Source of the DNA: Avimonas intestinalis
GTDB lineage: Bacteria; Bacillota; Clostridia; Oscillospirales; Acutalibacteraceae
Reading direction: 5' to 3'
Assembly: GCA_904380375.1 (NCBI GenBank)
Contig: CAJFID010000011.1
Span: 6,306-70,305, forward strand
DNA: 64,000 nucleotides
How positions within the stretch are numbered: position 1 is the stretch's first letter; every line of letters starts with the position of its first letter. The translations under genes and the position numbers were made by a program. Under the pieces are notes generated by a model that searched no databases, was not told the origin of the DNA, and worked only from the letters and a program-made list of their open reading frames with translations. This document shows, in pieces, positions 52,236-61,612 of this stretch.

Positions 52236-53180
52236 ATGATAAAGTCAGAGATTTGCGAGATGCTGGGTATCCAATACCCGGTGTTTCAAGGCGGTATGGC
52301 TTGGATCGCTGACGGTAAACTGGCCGCTGCCGTGTCCGATGGCGGCGGCCTTGGCATTATCGCGGCGGGAAACGCCCCCGGCAGCTATGTCCGGGAGCAG
52401 ATAAAAATCGCCCGATCCCTCACCACCAAGCCCATCGGGGTAAACGTTATGCTGCTGAGCCCCTTTGCGGACGACGTGGCGCGGGTCGTGACGGAGGAAA
52501 AGGTTGAGGTCGTGACGACCGGCGCCGGCAACCCCTCGCAATATATGAAGGCGTGGAAGGAAGCCGGCATCCGGGTGATACCGGTCGTGGCCTCGGTCGC
52601 CATGGCCAAGCTGATGACACGTCTCGGCGCCTCGGCCCTCATTGCCGAGGGCGGGGAAAGCGGCGGCCATGTCGGCGAGCTGACCACGATCGTGCTGGTT
52701 CCCCAGGTCTGCGACGCAACCACCCTGCCGGTGATTGCCGCCGGCGGCATTGCCGACGGCCGGGGGGTTGCCGCTGCCTTCCTGTTGGGGGCCCAGGGCG
52801 TCCAGATGGGCACCCGCTTTCTGAGCGCCTATGAGTGCACCATCCACCCCAATTATAAGGAAAAGATTTTGAAGGCCACGGACCTGTGTACCATGGTCAC
52901 CGGCAAACGGCTGGGGCATCCTGTCCGCAGCCTGCGCACCCCCTTTGCCAGGGAATACGCCAAAGCGGAATACGGCGGTATGCCCGACGACGAGCTGGAG
53001 GCCCTGGCGACGGGCGCTCTGCGGCGCGCCGTACAGGAGGGCGACAACGAAAAGGGCTGCTTCCTTTCCGGGCAAATCGCCGCCATGGTCAAAAAGGAGC
53101 AGCCTGCCGCCGAGATCGTTAAGGAAGTTATGAAAGAAGCGGAACCAATCCTTCGGAGGGCATCGCAATGGGTAGAATAG
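52236..53180 (+). CDS. fabK: Enoyl-ACP reductase II (FabK)
   Basis: 314 residues. Flavin TIM-barrel motifs are YPVFQGGMAWIADGKLAAAV, GLGIIAAGNAP, VITTGAGNPSQY-like VTTGAGNPSQYMKAWKEAG, EGGESGGHVGELTTIVLVPQ, and VIAAGGIADGRGVAAAFLLG. It reduces enoyl-ACP with NAD(P)H and FMN and is insensitive to triclosan. It follows acpP and overlaps fabD by 13 bases, giving the common order acpP-fabK-fabD. Confidence 0.95.
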   Translation: MIKSEICEMLGIQYPVFQGGMAWIADGKLAAAVSDGGGLGIIAAGNAPGSYVREQIKIARSLTTKPIGVNVMLLSPFADDVARVVTEEKVEVVTTGAGNPSQYMKAWKEAGIRVIPVVASVAMAKLMTRLGASALIAEGGESGGHVGELTTIVLVPQVCDATTLPVIAAGGIADGRGVAAAFLLGAQGVQMGTRFLSAYECTIHPNYKEKILKATDLCTMVTGKRLGHPVRSLRTPFAREYAKAEYGGMPDDELEALATGALRRAVQEGDNEKGCFLSGQIAAMVKKEQPAAEIVKEVMKEAEPILRRASQWVE

Positions 53181-54067
53181 CATTCCTTTTTTCCGGCCAA
53201 GGGGACCAGTACCCCGGGATGGGCAAAGCGCTTGCCGATAGCTATCCCGCCGCCGCCTCGGTTTACCGGATGTGCGACGGCATCCGGCCCGGCACGTCCT
53301 CCCAGTGCTTTGAAGGCACGGAGGAGGAACTGAAAGAAACCAAGAATACGCAGCCCTGCCTCTTCGCCATCGAACTGGCGGCGGCGGCCGTGCTGATGGA
53401 AAAGGGGATCCGTCCCGACGCGGTGGCCGGCTTTTCCCTGGGCGAGGTGACGGCGGCAACGGCTGCCGGGATTTTTGACCGGGAAACCGGGTTCCGCCTG
53501 GTGTGCCGGCGCGGCGAGCTGATGCAGCAGGAGGCGGAGAAGTTTGACACGGCCATGGCGGCCGTCGTGAAGCTGACCCCGGAACAGGTGCAGGAGGTTT
53601 GCAGCCGTTACCCCGAGGTATATCCCGTGAACTTCAACTGCCCCGGGCAGATCACGGTTTCCGGCTTAGCCTCCCAGATGCCGGCCTTTTTCGCCGAGGT
53701 AAAGGCCGCGGGAGGCAAGGCGATCCCGCTTAAGGTAAAGGGCGCCTTCCACTCCCCCTTCATGAAAGAGGCGGCCAGCGCTTTTTCCGAAGAGCTGGCC
53801 AAGAGCGATATCCGGCGCGGCACGATCCCCTTGTATTCAAACATGACGGCGGAGCCGTATACGGAGGACATCGCGGGCCTGCTGTCGCAGCAGATTTGCA
53901 GCCCCGTGCAGTGGGAAAAGCTGATCCGGGGCATGATTGCCAGCGGCATGGAGACCTTCGTGGAAATCGGGCCCGGCCGGACCCTGACCAATATGATGAA
54001 AAAAATCGATCCCGCGGTCAAGGCTTTGACCGTGACGGAGTTCCTGGCGGAGGTAGAGGCATGTTAA
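53168..54067 (+). CDS. fabD: Malonyl-CoA:ACP transacylase
   Basis: 299 residues. AFLFSGQGDQYPGMGKAL is the start motif; GFSLGEVTAATAAG has the catalytic Ser; VKGAFHSPFMKEAA the catalytic His. It moves malonyl from CoA to ACP. The start lies inside fabK, the stop overlaps fabG by seven bases, so it is tightly coupled in the operon. Confidence 0.95.
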   Translation: MGRIAFLFSGQGDQYPGMGKALADSYPAAASVYRMCDGIRPGTSSQCFEGTEEELKETKNTQPCLFAIELAAAAVLMEKGIRPDAVAGFSLGEVTAATAAGIFDRETGFRLVCRRGELMQQEAEKFDTAMAAVVKLTPEQVQEVCSRYPEVYPVNFNCPGQITVSGLASQMPAFFAEVKAAGGKAIPLKVKGAFHSPFMKEAASAFSEELAKSDIRRGTIPLYSNMTAEPYTEDIAGLLSQQICSPVQWEKLIRGMIASGMETFVEIGPGRTLTNMMKKIDPAVKALTVTEFLAEVEAC

Positions 54068-54789
54068 AGGGAAAAGTGGCGGTGGTGACCGGCGCCTCCC
54101 GCGGCATCGGGAAAGCCATCGCCTATAAGCTGGCATCCCTTGGCGCCGATATCGCGGCGATTTACGCGGGCAGCGAGCAGGCGGCGGAAGAGGTCTGCCG
54201 CCAATGCAGCGAGGAATACGGCGTAACCGCCAAGGCGTACCGGTGCGATGTGGCCAGCTTTGAGGCCGTGAAAGAGACGGTGGCCAGGATCAAGGCGGAC
54301 TTCCAAACCGCGCATATCTTGGTCAACAACGCGGGCATCACCCGCGACGGCCTGGTCGCGATGATGAAAGAGGAGGATTACGACGCAGTGCTTGATACCA
54401 ACCTCAAGGGCGCGTTCAATATGATCCGCCACTGCACCGGCCTGTTCCTGCGCAACCGCGAGGGCTGCATCATCAACATCGCGTCCGTGGTGGGCCTGAC
54501 CGGGAACGCGGGGCAGAGCAATTATGCCGCCTCCAAAGCGGGCCTCATCGGCCTGACAAAATCGGTAGCCAAGGAGCTGGCCCCCCGGGGTATCCGCTGC
54601 AACGCGATTGCTCCCGGCTTTATCGCCACCGATATGACCGGCGGGCAGGCGGACAACCCGCTGCTGAAGCTGGTCCCCCTGGGCCGCATGGGCGAAGCCG
54701 CCGACGTGGCGGACGCCGCGGCCTATCTGGCAACCGCCAACTATGTAACCGGCGAAGTGCTCCGCGTGGACGGCGGCATCGCCATGTAA
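54061..54789 (+). CDS. fabG: 3-oxoacyl-ACP reductase
   Basis: 242 residues from the ATG at 54061. The Rossmann motif is VVTGASRGIGKAIAYKL; NNAGITRDGLVAMMKEED has the NNAG and active Asn; the catalytic Ser and YxxxK lie in IASVVGLTGNAGQSNYAASK. It reduces 3-oxoacyl-ACP with NADPH. Coupled to fabD by a seven-base overlap and followed by fabF. Confidence 0.95.
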   Translation: MLKGKVAVVTGASRGIGKAIAYKLASLGADIAAIYAGSEQAAEEVCRQCSEEYGVTAKAYRCDVASFEAVKETVARIKADFQTAHILVNNAGITRDGLVAMMKEEDYDAVLDTNLKGAFNMIRHCTGLFLRNREGCIINIASVVGLTGNAGQSNYAASKAGLIGLTKSVAKELAPRGIRCNAIAPGFIATDMTGGQADNPLLKLVPLGRMGEAADVADAAAYLATANYVTGEVLRVDGGIAM

Positions 54790-54801
54790 GGAGAATCCGT
54801 G

Positions 54802-56040
54802 ATGAATGAAAACAGGAGAGCCGTCGTTACCGGAATCGGCGCCGTCACCCCCTTGGGGAATACGGTGAAGGAAACCTGGGAAAGCCTGAAGGCCGGTAAA
54901 AACGGCATCGCGCCCATCGGCGCGTTTGATACCGAAAAGTTCAAGGCCAAGCTCGGCGCCGAGGTCAAGGGATTTGATCCGAAGGAGTATATGGAGATCA
55001 ACGAAACCCTGCGCACCGACCGCTATGCGCAGTTCGCCATCGCCGCAGCGCAGCAGGCTATGGACGAAAGCGGCGCGGCGGGCAAGGTGACGCCCGAGCG
55101 CTTCGCCGTCCTGTTCGGCACGGGCATCGGCGGCATCCGCACCTTTGAGACAGAGCACACCAAGCTGCTGGAAAAGGGGCCCCGCCGCGTTTCCCCCCTG
55201 TTTGTCCCCATGATGATTTCCAACATGGCGGCCGGTTTGATTGCGATCCGCTACGACTGCCGCGGCCCCGCCATGCCGGCTGTTACCGCCTGCGCCTCCG
55301 GTTCCAACGCCATTGGGGAAGCGCTGCGCCTGATCCGTCACGGCTATGCCGACGCCGTGATCACCGGCGGCGCAGAGGCGGCGATCTGCCCCTCGGCCAT
55401 TGCGGGGTTTGTGAACATGCAGGCGTTGTCGACCTCCGAAAACCCCGACGAAGCATCCCTGCCCTTTGACAAGCGCCGGGGCGGCTTTGTCATCGGCGAA
55501 GGCGCGGTGGCGCTTGTGCTGGAAGAATACGAGCACGCCAAGGCCAGGGGCGCCAAAATCTACGGAGAGGTCTGCGGCTACGGCTCCACCTGCGACGCGT
55601 ACCATATCACCGCCCCTCATCCGGAAGCCCGAGGCGGCGCCCAGGCGATGGTCGACGCCATACGGGAGGCCGGATACACCGAAGAGGATACGGTATACAT
55701 CAACGCGCACGGCACCGGCACGCCGATGAACGACGCGGTGGAAACGATCGCCATCAAAAAGGCGCTTGGCGAGGACGCGGCAAAGAGGGCGTATGTGAGC
55801 TCCACCAAGTCCATGACCGGGCATATGCTCGGCGCAGCGGGAGCGATTGAGGCGCTGGCCTGCCTATTGGCCCTGAAGGAAGGGGTTATCCCGCCCACCA
55901 TCAACCTGAAGGAACAGGATGAGGCCTGCGACCTCAACTGCGTGCCGAATACCGCGGTAAAAGCCGATCTCACGCTGGCCTTGTCCAACTCCCTGGGATT
56001 CGGCGGCCACAACGCTTGTCTTGCTTTTAGGAAGGTGTAA
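54802..56040 (+). CDS. fabF: 3-oxoacyl-ACP synthase II
   Basis: 412 residues from the ATG at 54802, eight bases after AAGGAG. The Cys-His-His triad is seen in VTACASGSNAIGEALRLI, INAHGTGTPMND and STKSMTGHMLGAAGAIEA. It extends acyl chains using malonyl-ACP. It is the only condensing enzyme in the window; the initiation enzyme FabH is absent here. Its stop TAATG overlaps accB's start. Confidence 0.96.
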   Translation: MNENRRAVVTGIGAVTPLGNTVKETWESLKAGKNGIAPIGAFDTEKFKAKLGAEVKGFDPKEYMEINETLRTDRYAQFAIAAAQQAMDESGAAGKVTPERFAVLFGTGIGGIRTFETEHTKLLEKGPRRVSPLFVPMMISNMAAGLIAIRYDCRGPAMPAVTACASGSNAIGEALRLIRHGYADAVITGGAEAAICPSAIAGFVNMQALSTSENPDEASLPFDKRRGGFVIGEGAVALVLEEYEHAKARGAKIYGEVCGYGSTCDAYHITAPHPEARGGAQAMVDAIREAGYTEEDTVYINAHGTGTPMNDAVETIAIKKALGEDAAKRAYVSSTKSMTGHMLGAAGAIEALACLLALKEGVIPPTINLKEQDEACDLNCVPNTAVKADLTLALSNSLGFGGHNACLAFRKV

Positions 56041-56471
56041 TGATGAACGAGTCGGATATCCGCAAATATGCGGGGCTGATGCAGGAGCTTGGGCTTACCG
56101 GCCTGGAAATCACCGAGGGCAGTACGGTGGTGCGCCTTGAGCGCACCGCCCCGGCGGTGGTGAAGGAATCCGCAGCGGTCAGCGCCGTGCTCCCGGCTGC
56201 GCCGGCCGCGCCGGCCGCCAGGGAAAACACGGACGAGATCAGTGTGACATCCCCTCTCGTCGGCGTATTTTACGCCTCGCCCGCTGAAAATGCCGCGCCC
56301 TATGTCGCCCTCGGCGACCGGGTGAAAAAGGGCCAGATCCTCTGCATCGTCGAAGCGATGAAGCTGATGAATGAAATCACCGCCGAAGAGGACGGCGTGA
56401 TATCAAAGATCTGCGTCACCAACGGCCAGGTGGTGGAATTCGGCACCGAATTATTCCGCATAAAGAGGTAA
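56040..56471 (+). CDS. accB: Biotin carboxyl carrier protein of acetyl-CoA carboxylase
   Basis: 143 residues. The biotinyl domain is at the C-terminus, with EAMKLMNEITAEEDGVI and the modified Lys in MKLM. An Ala/Pro-rich hinge precedes it (AAPAAPAAREN). It shuttles the carboxyl group from AccC to AccAD. It starts on the fabF stop and is followed by fabZ at five bases. Confidence 0.95.
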   Translation: MMNESDIRKYAGLMQELGLTGLEITEGSTVVRLERTAPAVVKESAAVSAVLPAAPAAPAARENTDEISVTSPLVGVFYASPAENAAPYVALGDRVKKGQILCIVEAMKLMNEITAEEDGVISKICVTNGQVVEFGTELFRIKR

Positions 56472-56475
56472 GCGC

Positions 56476-56892
56476 ATGAACAAAGAAGAGATTATGAGGA
56501 TACTGCCCCACAGGGACGCCATGCTCTTGCTGGACGACGTTACGGAGGAGGATGGCAGCGCCGTCGGGCATTATACCGTGCGCGGCGATGAGTTTTTCCT
56601 GAAGGGCCATTTTCCGAACAACCCCATTGTCCCTGGCGTTATTCTCTGCGAGATCCTGGCGCAGTCCGCCTGCGTCCTGATGCAGGACGCTATGGGCGAG
56701 GGGAAGCTTCCCGTCTACACGGGGCTGAACAATGTGAAATTCCGTTCCCCGGTAAAGCCCGGCGATACGGTCGAGACCCGGTGCCATATCAAGCGGGCGA
56801 AGCATCCCTTTTATTTTGCGGAGGGCACGGTCACCGTGGACGGCAGGCTTTGCGTGTCCGCGGAGTTTTCGTTCGCCATTATGGGAGAGTAA
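56476..56892 (+). CDS. fabZ: 3-hydroxyacyl-ACP dehydratase
   Basis: 138 residues. IMRILPHRDAMLLLDDV has the catalytic His and GHFPNNPIVPGVILCEILAQ the catalytic Glu. The hot-dog enzyme dehydrates 3-hydroxyacyl-ACP. It is the only dehydratase seen, located between accB and accC as usual in Firmicutes. Confidence 0.95.
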   Translation: MNKEEIMRILPHRDAMLLLDDVTEEDGSAVGHYTVRGDEFFLKGHFPNNPIVPGVILCEILAQSACVLMQDAMGEGKLPVYTGLNNVKFRSPVKPGDTVETRCHIKRAKHPFYFAEGTVTVDGRLCVSAEFSFAIMGE

Positions 56893-56895
56893 AGT

Positions 56896-58203
56896 ATGTT
56901 CTCAAAGATCCTGATTGCCAACCGCGGCGAAATCGCCGTGCGGATTATCCGGGCCTGCAAAGAGATGGGGGTCGCCACCGTCGCCGTATATTCCGAGGCG
57001 GACCGCAATGCCCTTCACGTGGCGCTGGCCGACCAAAGCTACTGCATCGGCGGCCCGGAAGCCTCGGAGAGCTATCTAAACCAAAACCAGATCATCAGCG
57101 CCGCCATTTTGGCGGGCGCTCAGGCGATTCATCCCGGCTACGGCTTCCTTTCGGAAAACGCGCATTTCGCCCGGCTATGCAGAAAGAACGGGCTGGTATT
57201 TATCGGCCCTGACCCCGAAAGCATGGAACGGCTCAGCGATAAGGCCGTATTGAAGGAGCTTATCCGCGGCACCGGGCTTTCGGTCATCCCCGGCACCAAA
57301 GCGGTGGCGTCGGCGGAAGAGGCCCGGAAAGCCGCCGACCAAATCGGCTATCCCGTGATGCTCAAAGCGTGCGCGGGCGGCGGCGGCCGGGGCATCCGCC
57401 TGATACGGGCCGCCGAGGACCTTGAGGAAGCCTACCTACAGGCGACCAGCGAGGCCGTCGGCGCCTTTGGGGACGGCAGCGTCTATCTGGAAAAATATAT
57501 ATTCCCGGCCCGGCACGTCGAATTGCAGATCCTGGCCGACGAGCAGGGGAACGTCGTCTGCCTGGGCGACCGGGACTGCTCTTTGCAGCGGCGCAATCAA
57601 AAGCTGATTGAGGAAACGCCCTCCCCCGCCGTAAACGCCGGGCAAAGGAGCCAAATCATCCGGCTTGCGGTGGAGGCGGTCAAAAAAATCGGGTATATCG
57701 GCGCGGGGACGCTGGAATTCCTCCTTGACACGCAGGGGAATTTCTGGTTTATGGAAATGAACGTCCGCTTGCAGGTGGAGCATTGCATTACCGAAATGCT
57801 GACCGGCATTGACCTTGTAAAGTGGCAGATCCGCATTGCGGCCGGCATCCCGCTGAGCTTTGCGCAGGAGGAGATCCCCATGCAGGGTTCGGCCATAGAA
57901 TGCCGTATCAACGCCGCAAGCTGCGGCACCCTCCAGATGCTGCATGTCCCCGGAGGCCCTTCCGTCCGGTTTGATACCAGCCTTATTGAAGGGACTACCG
58001 TATCGCCCTATTACGATTCCCTGCTGGGCAAGCTGGTTGTTTACGCCAAAACCCGGGAGGAGGCGCTTCGGAAGATGCGCGCCGCCCTGTGCGAATTGGT
58101 GATTGAAGGCATCCCCACCAATATCCAGGAACAGCTGCGTATTGTCGAGGACGAGAGATTTACATCGGGGAATTATGATTTAACGTTTATGGGGAATAGG
58201 TGA
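56896..58203 (+). CDS. accC: Biotin carboxylase subunit of acetyl-CoA carboxylase
   Basis: 435 residues. The N-terminus is SKILIANRGEIAVRIIRACK; the ATP-grasp core has KACAGGGGRGIRLIR, FPARHVELQILADEQGNVV, RDCSLQRRNQKLIEETPSPA and EMNVRLQVEHCITEM. It carboxylates the biotin of AccB with ATP and bicarbonate. It follows fabZ by three bases and precedes accD. Confidence 0.96.
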   Translation: MFSKILIANRGEIAVRIIRACKEMGVATVAVYSEADRNALHVALADQSYCIGGPEASESYLNQNQIISAAILAGAQAIHPGYGFLSENAHFARLCRKNGLVFIGPDPESMERLSDKAVLKELIRGTGLSVIPGTKAVASAEEARKAADQIGYPVMLKACAGGGGRGIRLIRAAEDLEEAYLQATSEAVGAFGDGSVYLEKYIFPARHVELQILADEQGNVVCLGDRDCSLQRRNQKLIEETPSPAVNAGQRSQIIRLAVEAVKKIGYIGAGTLEFLLDTQGNFWFMEMNVRLQVEHCITEMLTGIDLVKWQIRIAAGIPLSFAQEEIPMQGSAIECRINAASCGTLQMLHVPGGPSVRFDTSLIEGTTVSPYYDSLLGKLVVYAKTREEALRKMRAALCELVIEGIPTNIQEQLRIVEDERFTSGNYDLTFMGNR

Positions 58204-58207
58204 CGTC

Positions 58208-59059
58208 ATGGCCTTGATCAATTTTTTGAAACCGAAAAACCAGCTCGAGGAAGGCGGACGCACGGCCGCTCCCGTGCAGCGGGACGAAGGCGAGCCGGAA
58301 AAGACCTGCCCCAACTGCCATAAAGGCATCCCTTTAAGCCGGCTTTGGGCGAACAACCTGGTCTGCCCCTGCGGTTACCATTTCCGCATGAAGGCCCGCC
58401 AGCGGATAAAAATGATCGCCGATAAAGGCAGCTTCCACGAGCTGTATGCCAACATCAAATCGGGAAACCCGCTCGATTTCCCCGGATATACGGAGAAGGT
58501 GGAAACCGTGCGCACGGCCAGCGGCGAAGAGGAAGCGGTAATCTGCGGCACGGCGGCAATCGGCAGGCAAAGCTGCTGCCTGTTTGTCATGGAATCCTAC
58601 TTTATGATGGGCAGCATGGGGAGCGCCGTGGGAGAAAAAATCACCGCTTTGTTTGAGTATGCCACCGAGCACCGCCTGCCGGTCGTCGGCTTTACGGTCT
58701 CGGGAGGGGCGCGGATGCAGGAAGGGCTGCTGTCGCTGATGCAGATGGCCAAAACCAGCGCGGCCGTCAAGCGCCACAGCGACGCGGGCCTCTTATACCT
58801 CGCCGTGCTGACCGATCCCACCACCGGCGGCGTTACCGCCAGCTTTGCGATGGAGGCCGACATCATCCTGGCCGAACCGGGCGCGACGGTCGGCTTTGCA
58901 GGCGCCAGGGTCGTTGAGCAGACCACCCGGAAGGCTTTGCCCAAGGAATTCCAGAAGGCGGAGTTCGTATTGGAGCACGGATTCGTCGACAGTATCGTGG
59001 CTCGCAGCAGCCAGAAGAAATTGCTGACGGAGCTTCTGAAATTGCATAACGGAGGATAA
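58208..59059 (+). CDS. accD: Acetyl-CoA carboxylase carboxyltransferase beta subunit
   Basis: 283 residues. The N-terminal zinc ribbon reads TCPNCHKGIPLSRLW then NLVCPCGYHF, so the second pair is CxC rather than the usual CxxC. The crotonase-like core has FMMGSMGSAVGEKI, FTVSGGARMQEGLLSLMQMA and TDPTTGGVTASFAMEADIIL. It transfers the carboxyl from biotin to acetyl-CoA with AccA. It lies four bases after accC. Confidence 0.95.
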   Translation: MALINFLKPKNQLEEGGRTAAPVQRDEGEPEKTCPNCHKGIPLSRLWANNLVCPCGYHFRMKARQRIKMIADKGSFHELYANIKSGNPLDFPGYTEKVETVRTASGEEEAVICGTAAIGRQSCCLFVMESYFMMGSMGSAVGEKITALFEYATEHRLPVVGFTVSGGARMQEGLLSLMQMAKTSAAVKRHSDAGLLYLAVLTDPTTGGVTASFAMEADIILAEPGATVGFAGARVVEQTTRKALPKEFQKAEFVLEHGFVDSIVARSSQKKLLTELLKLHNGG

Positions 59060-59063
59060 GGCG

Positions 59064-59861
59064 ATGAGTCAGGCACCATATGAGCGCGTAAAGCTTGCCC
59101 GCAACAGCAGCCGGCCCACAGGGCTGGATTATATACGAAATATTTTCAGAGGGTTTATTGAGTTCCACGGCGACCGCCGCTTCGCGGACGATCCCGCCAT
59201 TGTCGGCGGGATCGCGCGGCTGAACGGCAGCCCGGTTACGGTGATTGCCATTGAAAAGGGCCATACGGCCAAAGAGCGCAGCCGCCGGAATTTCGGCGCC
59301 CCCCACCCCGAGGGATACCGCAAAGCGCTGCGCCTGATGAAACAGGCGGAAAAATTCGGCAGGCCGGTCATCTGCTTTATTGATACCTCCGGCGCCTACT
59401 GCGGGATCGGCGCTGAAGAACGCGGGCAGGGCCAGGCGATTGCCGAAAACCTGATGGAAATGTCCACCCTCTGCGTCCCCATCATTTCCATCCTGATCGG
59501 CGAAGGCGGCAGCGGCGGCGCGCTGGCGCTGGCGGTGGCCGACCGCGTATGGATGCTGCAAAACGCGGTCTATTCCGTTATCTCGCCGGAGGGCTGCGCC
59601 AGTATCCTCTGGAAAGATTCCGCCAAAGCCGAAGCGGCGGCGGCGAGCCTGAAGCTGACGGCGGAGGACGCCAAGAGCCTTGGCGTCGTGGAACGCATCC
59701 TTTCGGAGAACGACATCGGCAAAAAGGAATTTTACGACCATATCCGCATGCTTCTGGCCGAGGAACTGAGCGAGCTGTCCAGCGACCCGGATTTAGTCGG
59801 CAAGCGCTATGACCGCTTCCGCCGCATCGGCGCGGAGGCGGTAGTGAAGGAGTCACTATGA
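59064..59861 (+). CDS. accA: Acetyl-CoA carboxylase carboxyltransferase alpha subunit
   Basis: 265 residues, the short Firmicutes form. IFRGFIEFHGDRRFADDPAI, KGHTAKERSRRNFGAPHPEG, FIDTSGAYCGIGAEERGQGQ and GEGGSGGALALAVADRVWML are AccA motifs. It pairs with AccD to make malonyl-CoA. Its stop overlaps the acyl-CoA synthetase ATG by four bases (ATGA). Confidence 0.95.
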   Translation: MSQAPYERVKLARNSSRPTGLDYIRNIFRGFIEFHGDRRFADDPAIVGGIARLNGSPVTVIAIEKGHTAKERSRRNFGAPHPEGYRKALRLMKQAEKFGRPVICFIDTSGAYCGIGAEERGQGQAIAENLMEMSTLCVPIISILIGEGGSGGALALAVADRVWMLQNAVYSVISPEGCASILWKDSAKAEAAAASLKLTAEDAKSLGVVERILSENDIGKKEFYDHIRMLLAEELSELSSDPDLVGKRYDRFRRIGAEAVVKESL

Positions 59862-61492
59862 GCATCTATCAAAAATACTGTACCGAAATCATTGACGAAA
59901 GGGGAAGCCTGAAGGAATTCACCCTTACCTACCCCGACAATTTCAATTTCGGGTATGATGTGGTCGACGCCCTTGCCGAGGAAACGCCGGAGAAAAAAGC
60001 CCTGGTTTGGTGCAACACCGAAAACGAGGAGCATATTTTTACCTTTTCGGATATCAAGAAATACAGCAACCAAATGGCGAATGTGTTCCAGAATGCCGGG
60101 ATTGTCCGGGGGGACCGGGTCATGGTGGTGCTTAAGCGCCATTATGAATACTGGTTTGCCGCCGTGGCCCTGCACAAAATCGGCGCCGTCATGATCCCTG
60201 CGACCCATATGCTGACCGTAAGCGACCTCGTATACCGCATCAAGGTTTCCAAGGTCAAGGCGATTGTCTGCACCCCGCAAAATGAGGTGCCTGAAAAAAT
60301 ACAGTCCGCCCTGAAAGAAGCCGGGCAGACGGCGCTGCTCTGGTGCGTGCAGTCGGATGTGAAGGGCTTTGAGAATCTCACGGCCGCCATGAGAGAAGCA
60401 CCCGACGATTTCCCCCGCGTCCAAACGCTGGCCACCGACCCGATGCTCCTCTACTTCACCTCCGGGACCACCGGTTATCCCAAAGGGGTTATCCACGACT
60501 ATGCGTACCCCTTGGCCCATATTGTTACCGCCAAATACTGGCAGCAGGCCGAAGAGGACGGCCTGCATTTTACGGTGGCCGAAACCGGATGGGCGAAGGC
60601 ATCCTGGGGGAAAATCTACGGGCAGTGGCTGGTTGGCAGCGCGGTGATGGTTTACGATTTTGACAATTTCGACCCCAAGCAGCTTACCACGGTGATCAAC
60701 CGGTACGGCGTCACCTCCTTTTGCGCGCCGCCTACGGTATACCGCTATCTGGTGCGCAAGGGCATCCCGGATATGCCGACCTTAAAGCACGCTTCCACCG
60801 CCGGCGAAATGCTGGCGCCCGAGGTGTTCCGCAAATTTTCCGAACGCACAGGGCTCCCCCTGTGCGAAGGCTACGGGCAGACTGAAACCACGCTCCTGAT
60901 GGCGAACTTCAAGGGTAAGGACCCGGTCGCCGGCTCTATGGGGACCATATCGCCCTTCTATCACATTGAGCTCCGGGGCAAGAACGGGGCGCCCACCCCT
61001 GCGGGCGAGATCGGCGAGGTGGTTATCGTACCGCCCGAAAACGGCAGGCAGCCGGGCGTTTTCTGCGCCTATCTGGATAATGAAGAGCAGTACAATTATG
61101 TATGGCGCGGCGGCGTGTACCACACCGGCGACGCGGCGTATATTGATGAAAACGGCCTTTACTGGTTTCACGGCCGATTTGACGATATCATTAAAACCGG
61201 CGGCTTCCGCGTGGGCCCCTACGAGGTCGAAAACGTTTTGATGGAGCATCCCGCCGTTGTGGAATGCAGCGTGATCGGCGTTCCGGATTCCCTCCGCGGC
61301 CAGGCGATCAAAGCGGTGATCGTACTCGGCCAGGGATATACCCCCTCTAAGGAACTGGAGCTGGAGATCAAAGACTTCTGCAACCAGAAGCTGGCGGAAT
61401 ACAAGTGGATCCGCATCGTTGAATTTGTGACGGAAATGCCGAAGACCATCAGCGGCAAGATCCAAAAGCATGTGCAGCGGAAGCAGGGCTAG
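59858..61492 (+). CDS. Acyl-CoA synthetase (AMP-forming, medium-chain type)
   Basis: 544 residues. The AMP-binding motif is LYFTSGTTGYPKGVIHDY; GYGQTETTLLMANF is the A5 region, and GRFDDIIKTGGFRVGPYEVE the A8 hinge, with the Lys of PKTISGKIQKHVQRKQ at the end. It resembles ACSM-type acetyl/medium-chain acyl-CoA synthetases. Translational coupling to accA places it in the fatty-acid operon, which is unusual; recycling free acids or supplying primers is inference. The operon may end in the palindrome at 61551-61612. Confidence 0.88.
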   Translation: MSIYQKYCTEIIDERGSLKEFTLTYPDNFNFGYDVVDALAEETPEKKALVWCNTENEEHIFTFSDIKKYSNQMANVFQNAGIVRGDRVMVVLKRHYEYWFAAVALHKIGAVMIPATHMLTVSDLVYRIKVSKVKAIVCTPQNEVPEKIQSALKEAGQTALLWCVQSDVKGFENLTAAMREAPDDFPRVQTLATDPMLLYFTSGTTGYPKGVIHDYAYPLAHIVTAKYWQQAEEDGLHFTVAETGWAKASWGKIYGQWLVGSAVMVYDFDNFDPKQLTTVINRYGVTSFCAPPTVYRYLVRKGIPDMPTLKHASTAGEMLAPEVFRKFSERTGLPLCEGYGQTETTLLMANFKGKDPVAGSMGTISPFYHIELRGKNGAPTPAGEIGEVVIVPPENGRQPGVFCAYLDNEEQYNYVWRGGVYHTGDAAYIDENGLYWFHGRFDDIIKTGGFRVGPYEVENVLMEHPAVVECSVIGVPDSLRGQAIKAVIVLGQGYTPSKELELEIKDFCNQKLAEYKWIRIVEFVTEMPKTISGKIQKHVQRKQG

Positions 61493-61550
61493 GCCCGGCG
61501 CCAATTTCGGGTGCGGGATTCCCCTGCTGTTAGAACGGCGGCGGAAACCG

Positions 61551-61612
61551 CCGTATACAATTGCCTCCCGTTTCCCAACCGCAATTGGGAAACGGGAGGC
61601 AATTGTATACGG
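61551..61612. repeat. perfect 28-bp inverted repeat overlapping a promoter
   Basis: The arm 61551-61578 (CCGTATACAATTG at its outer end) is perfectly complementary to 61585-61612 around a CCGCAA loop. The second arm contains the -35 (TTGTAT, 61603-61608) of the promoter for the PAS regulator. No T-run follows on either side, so a simple intrinsic terminator is not supported. Confidence 0.85.
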
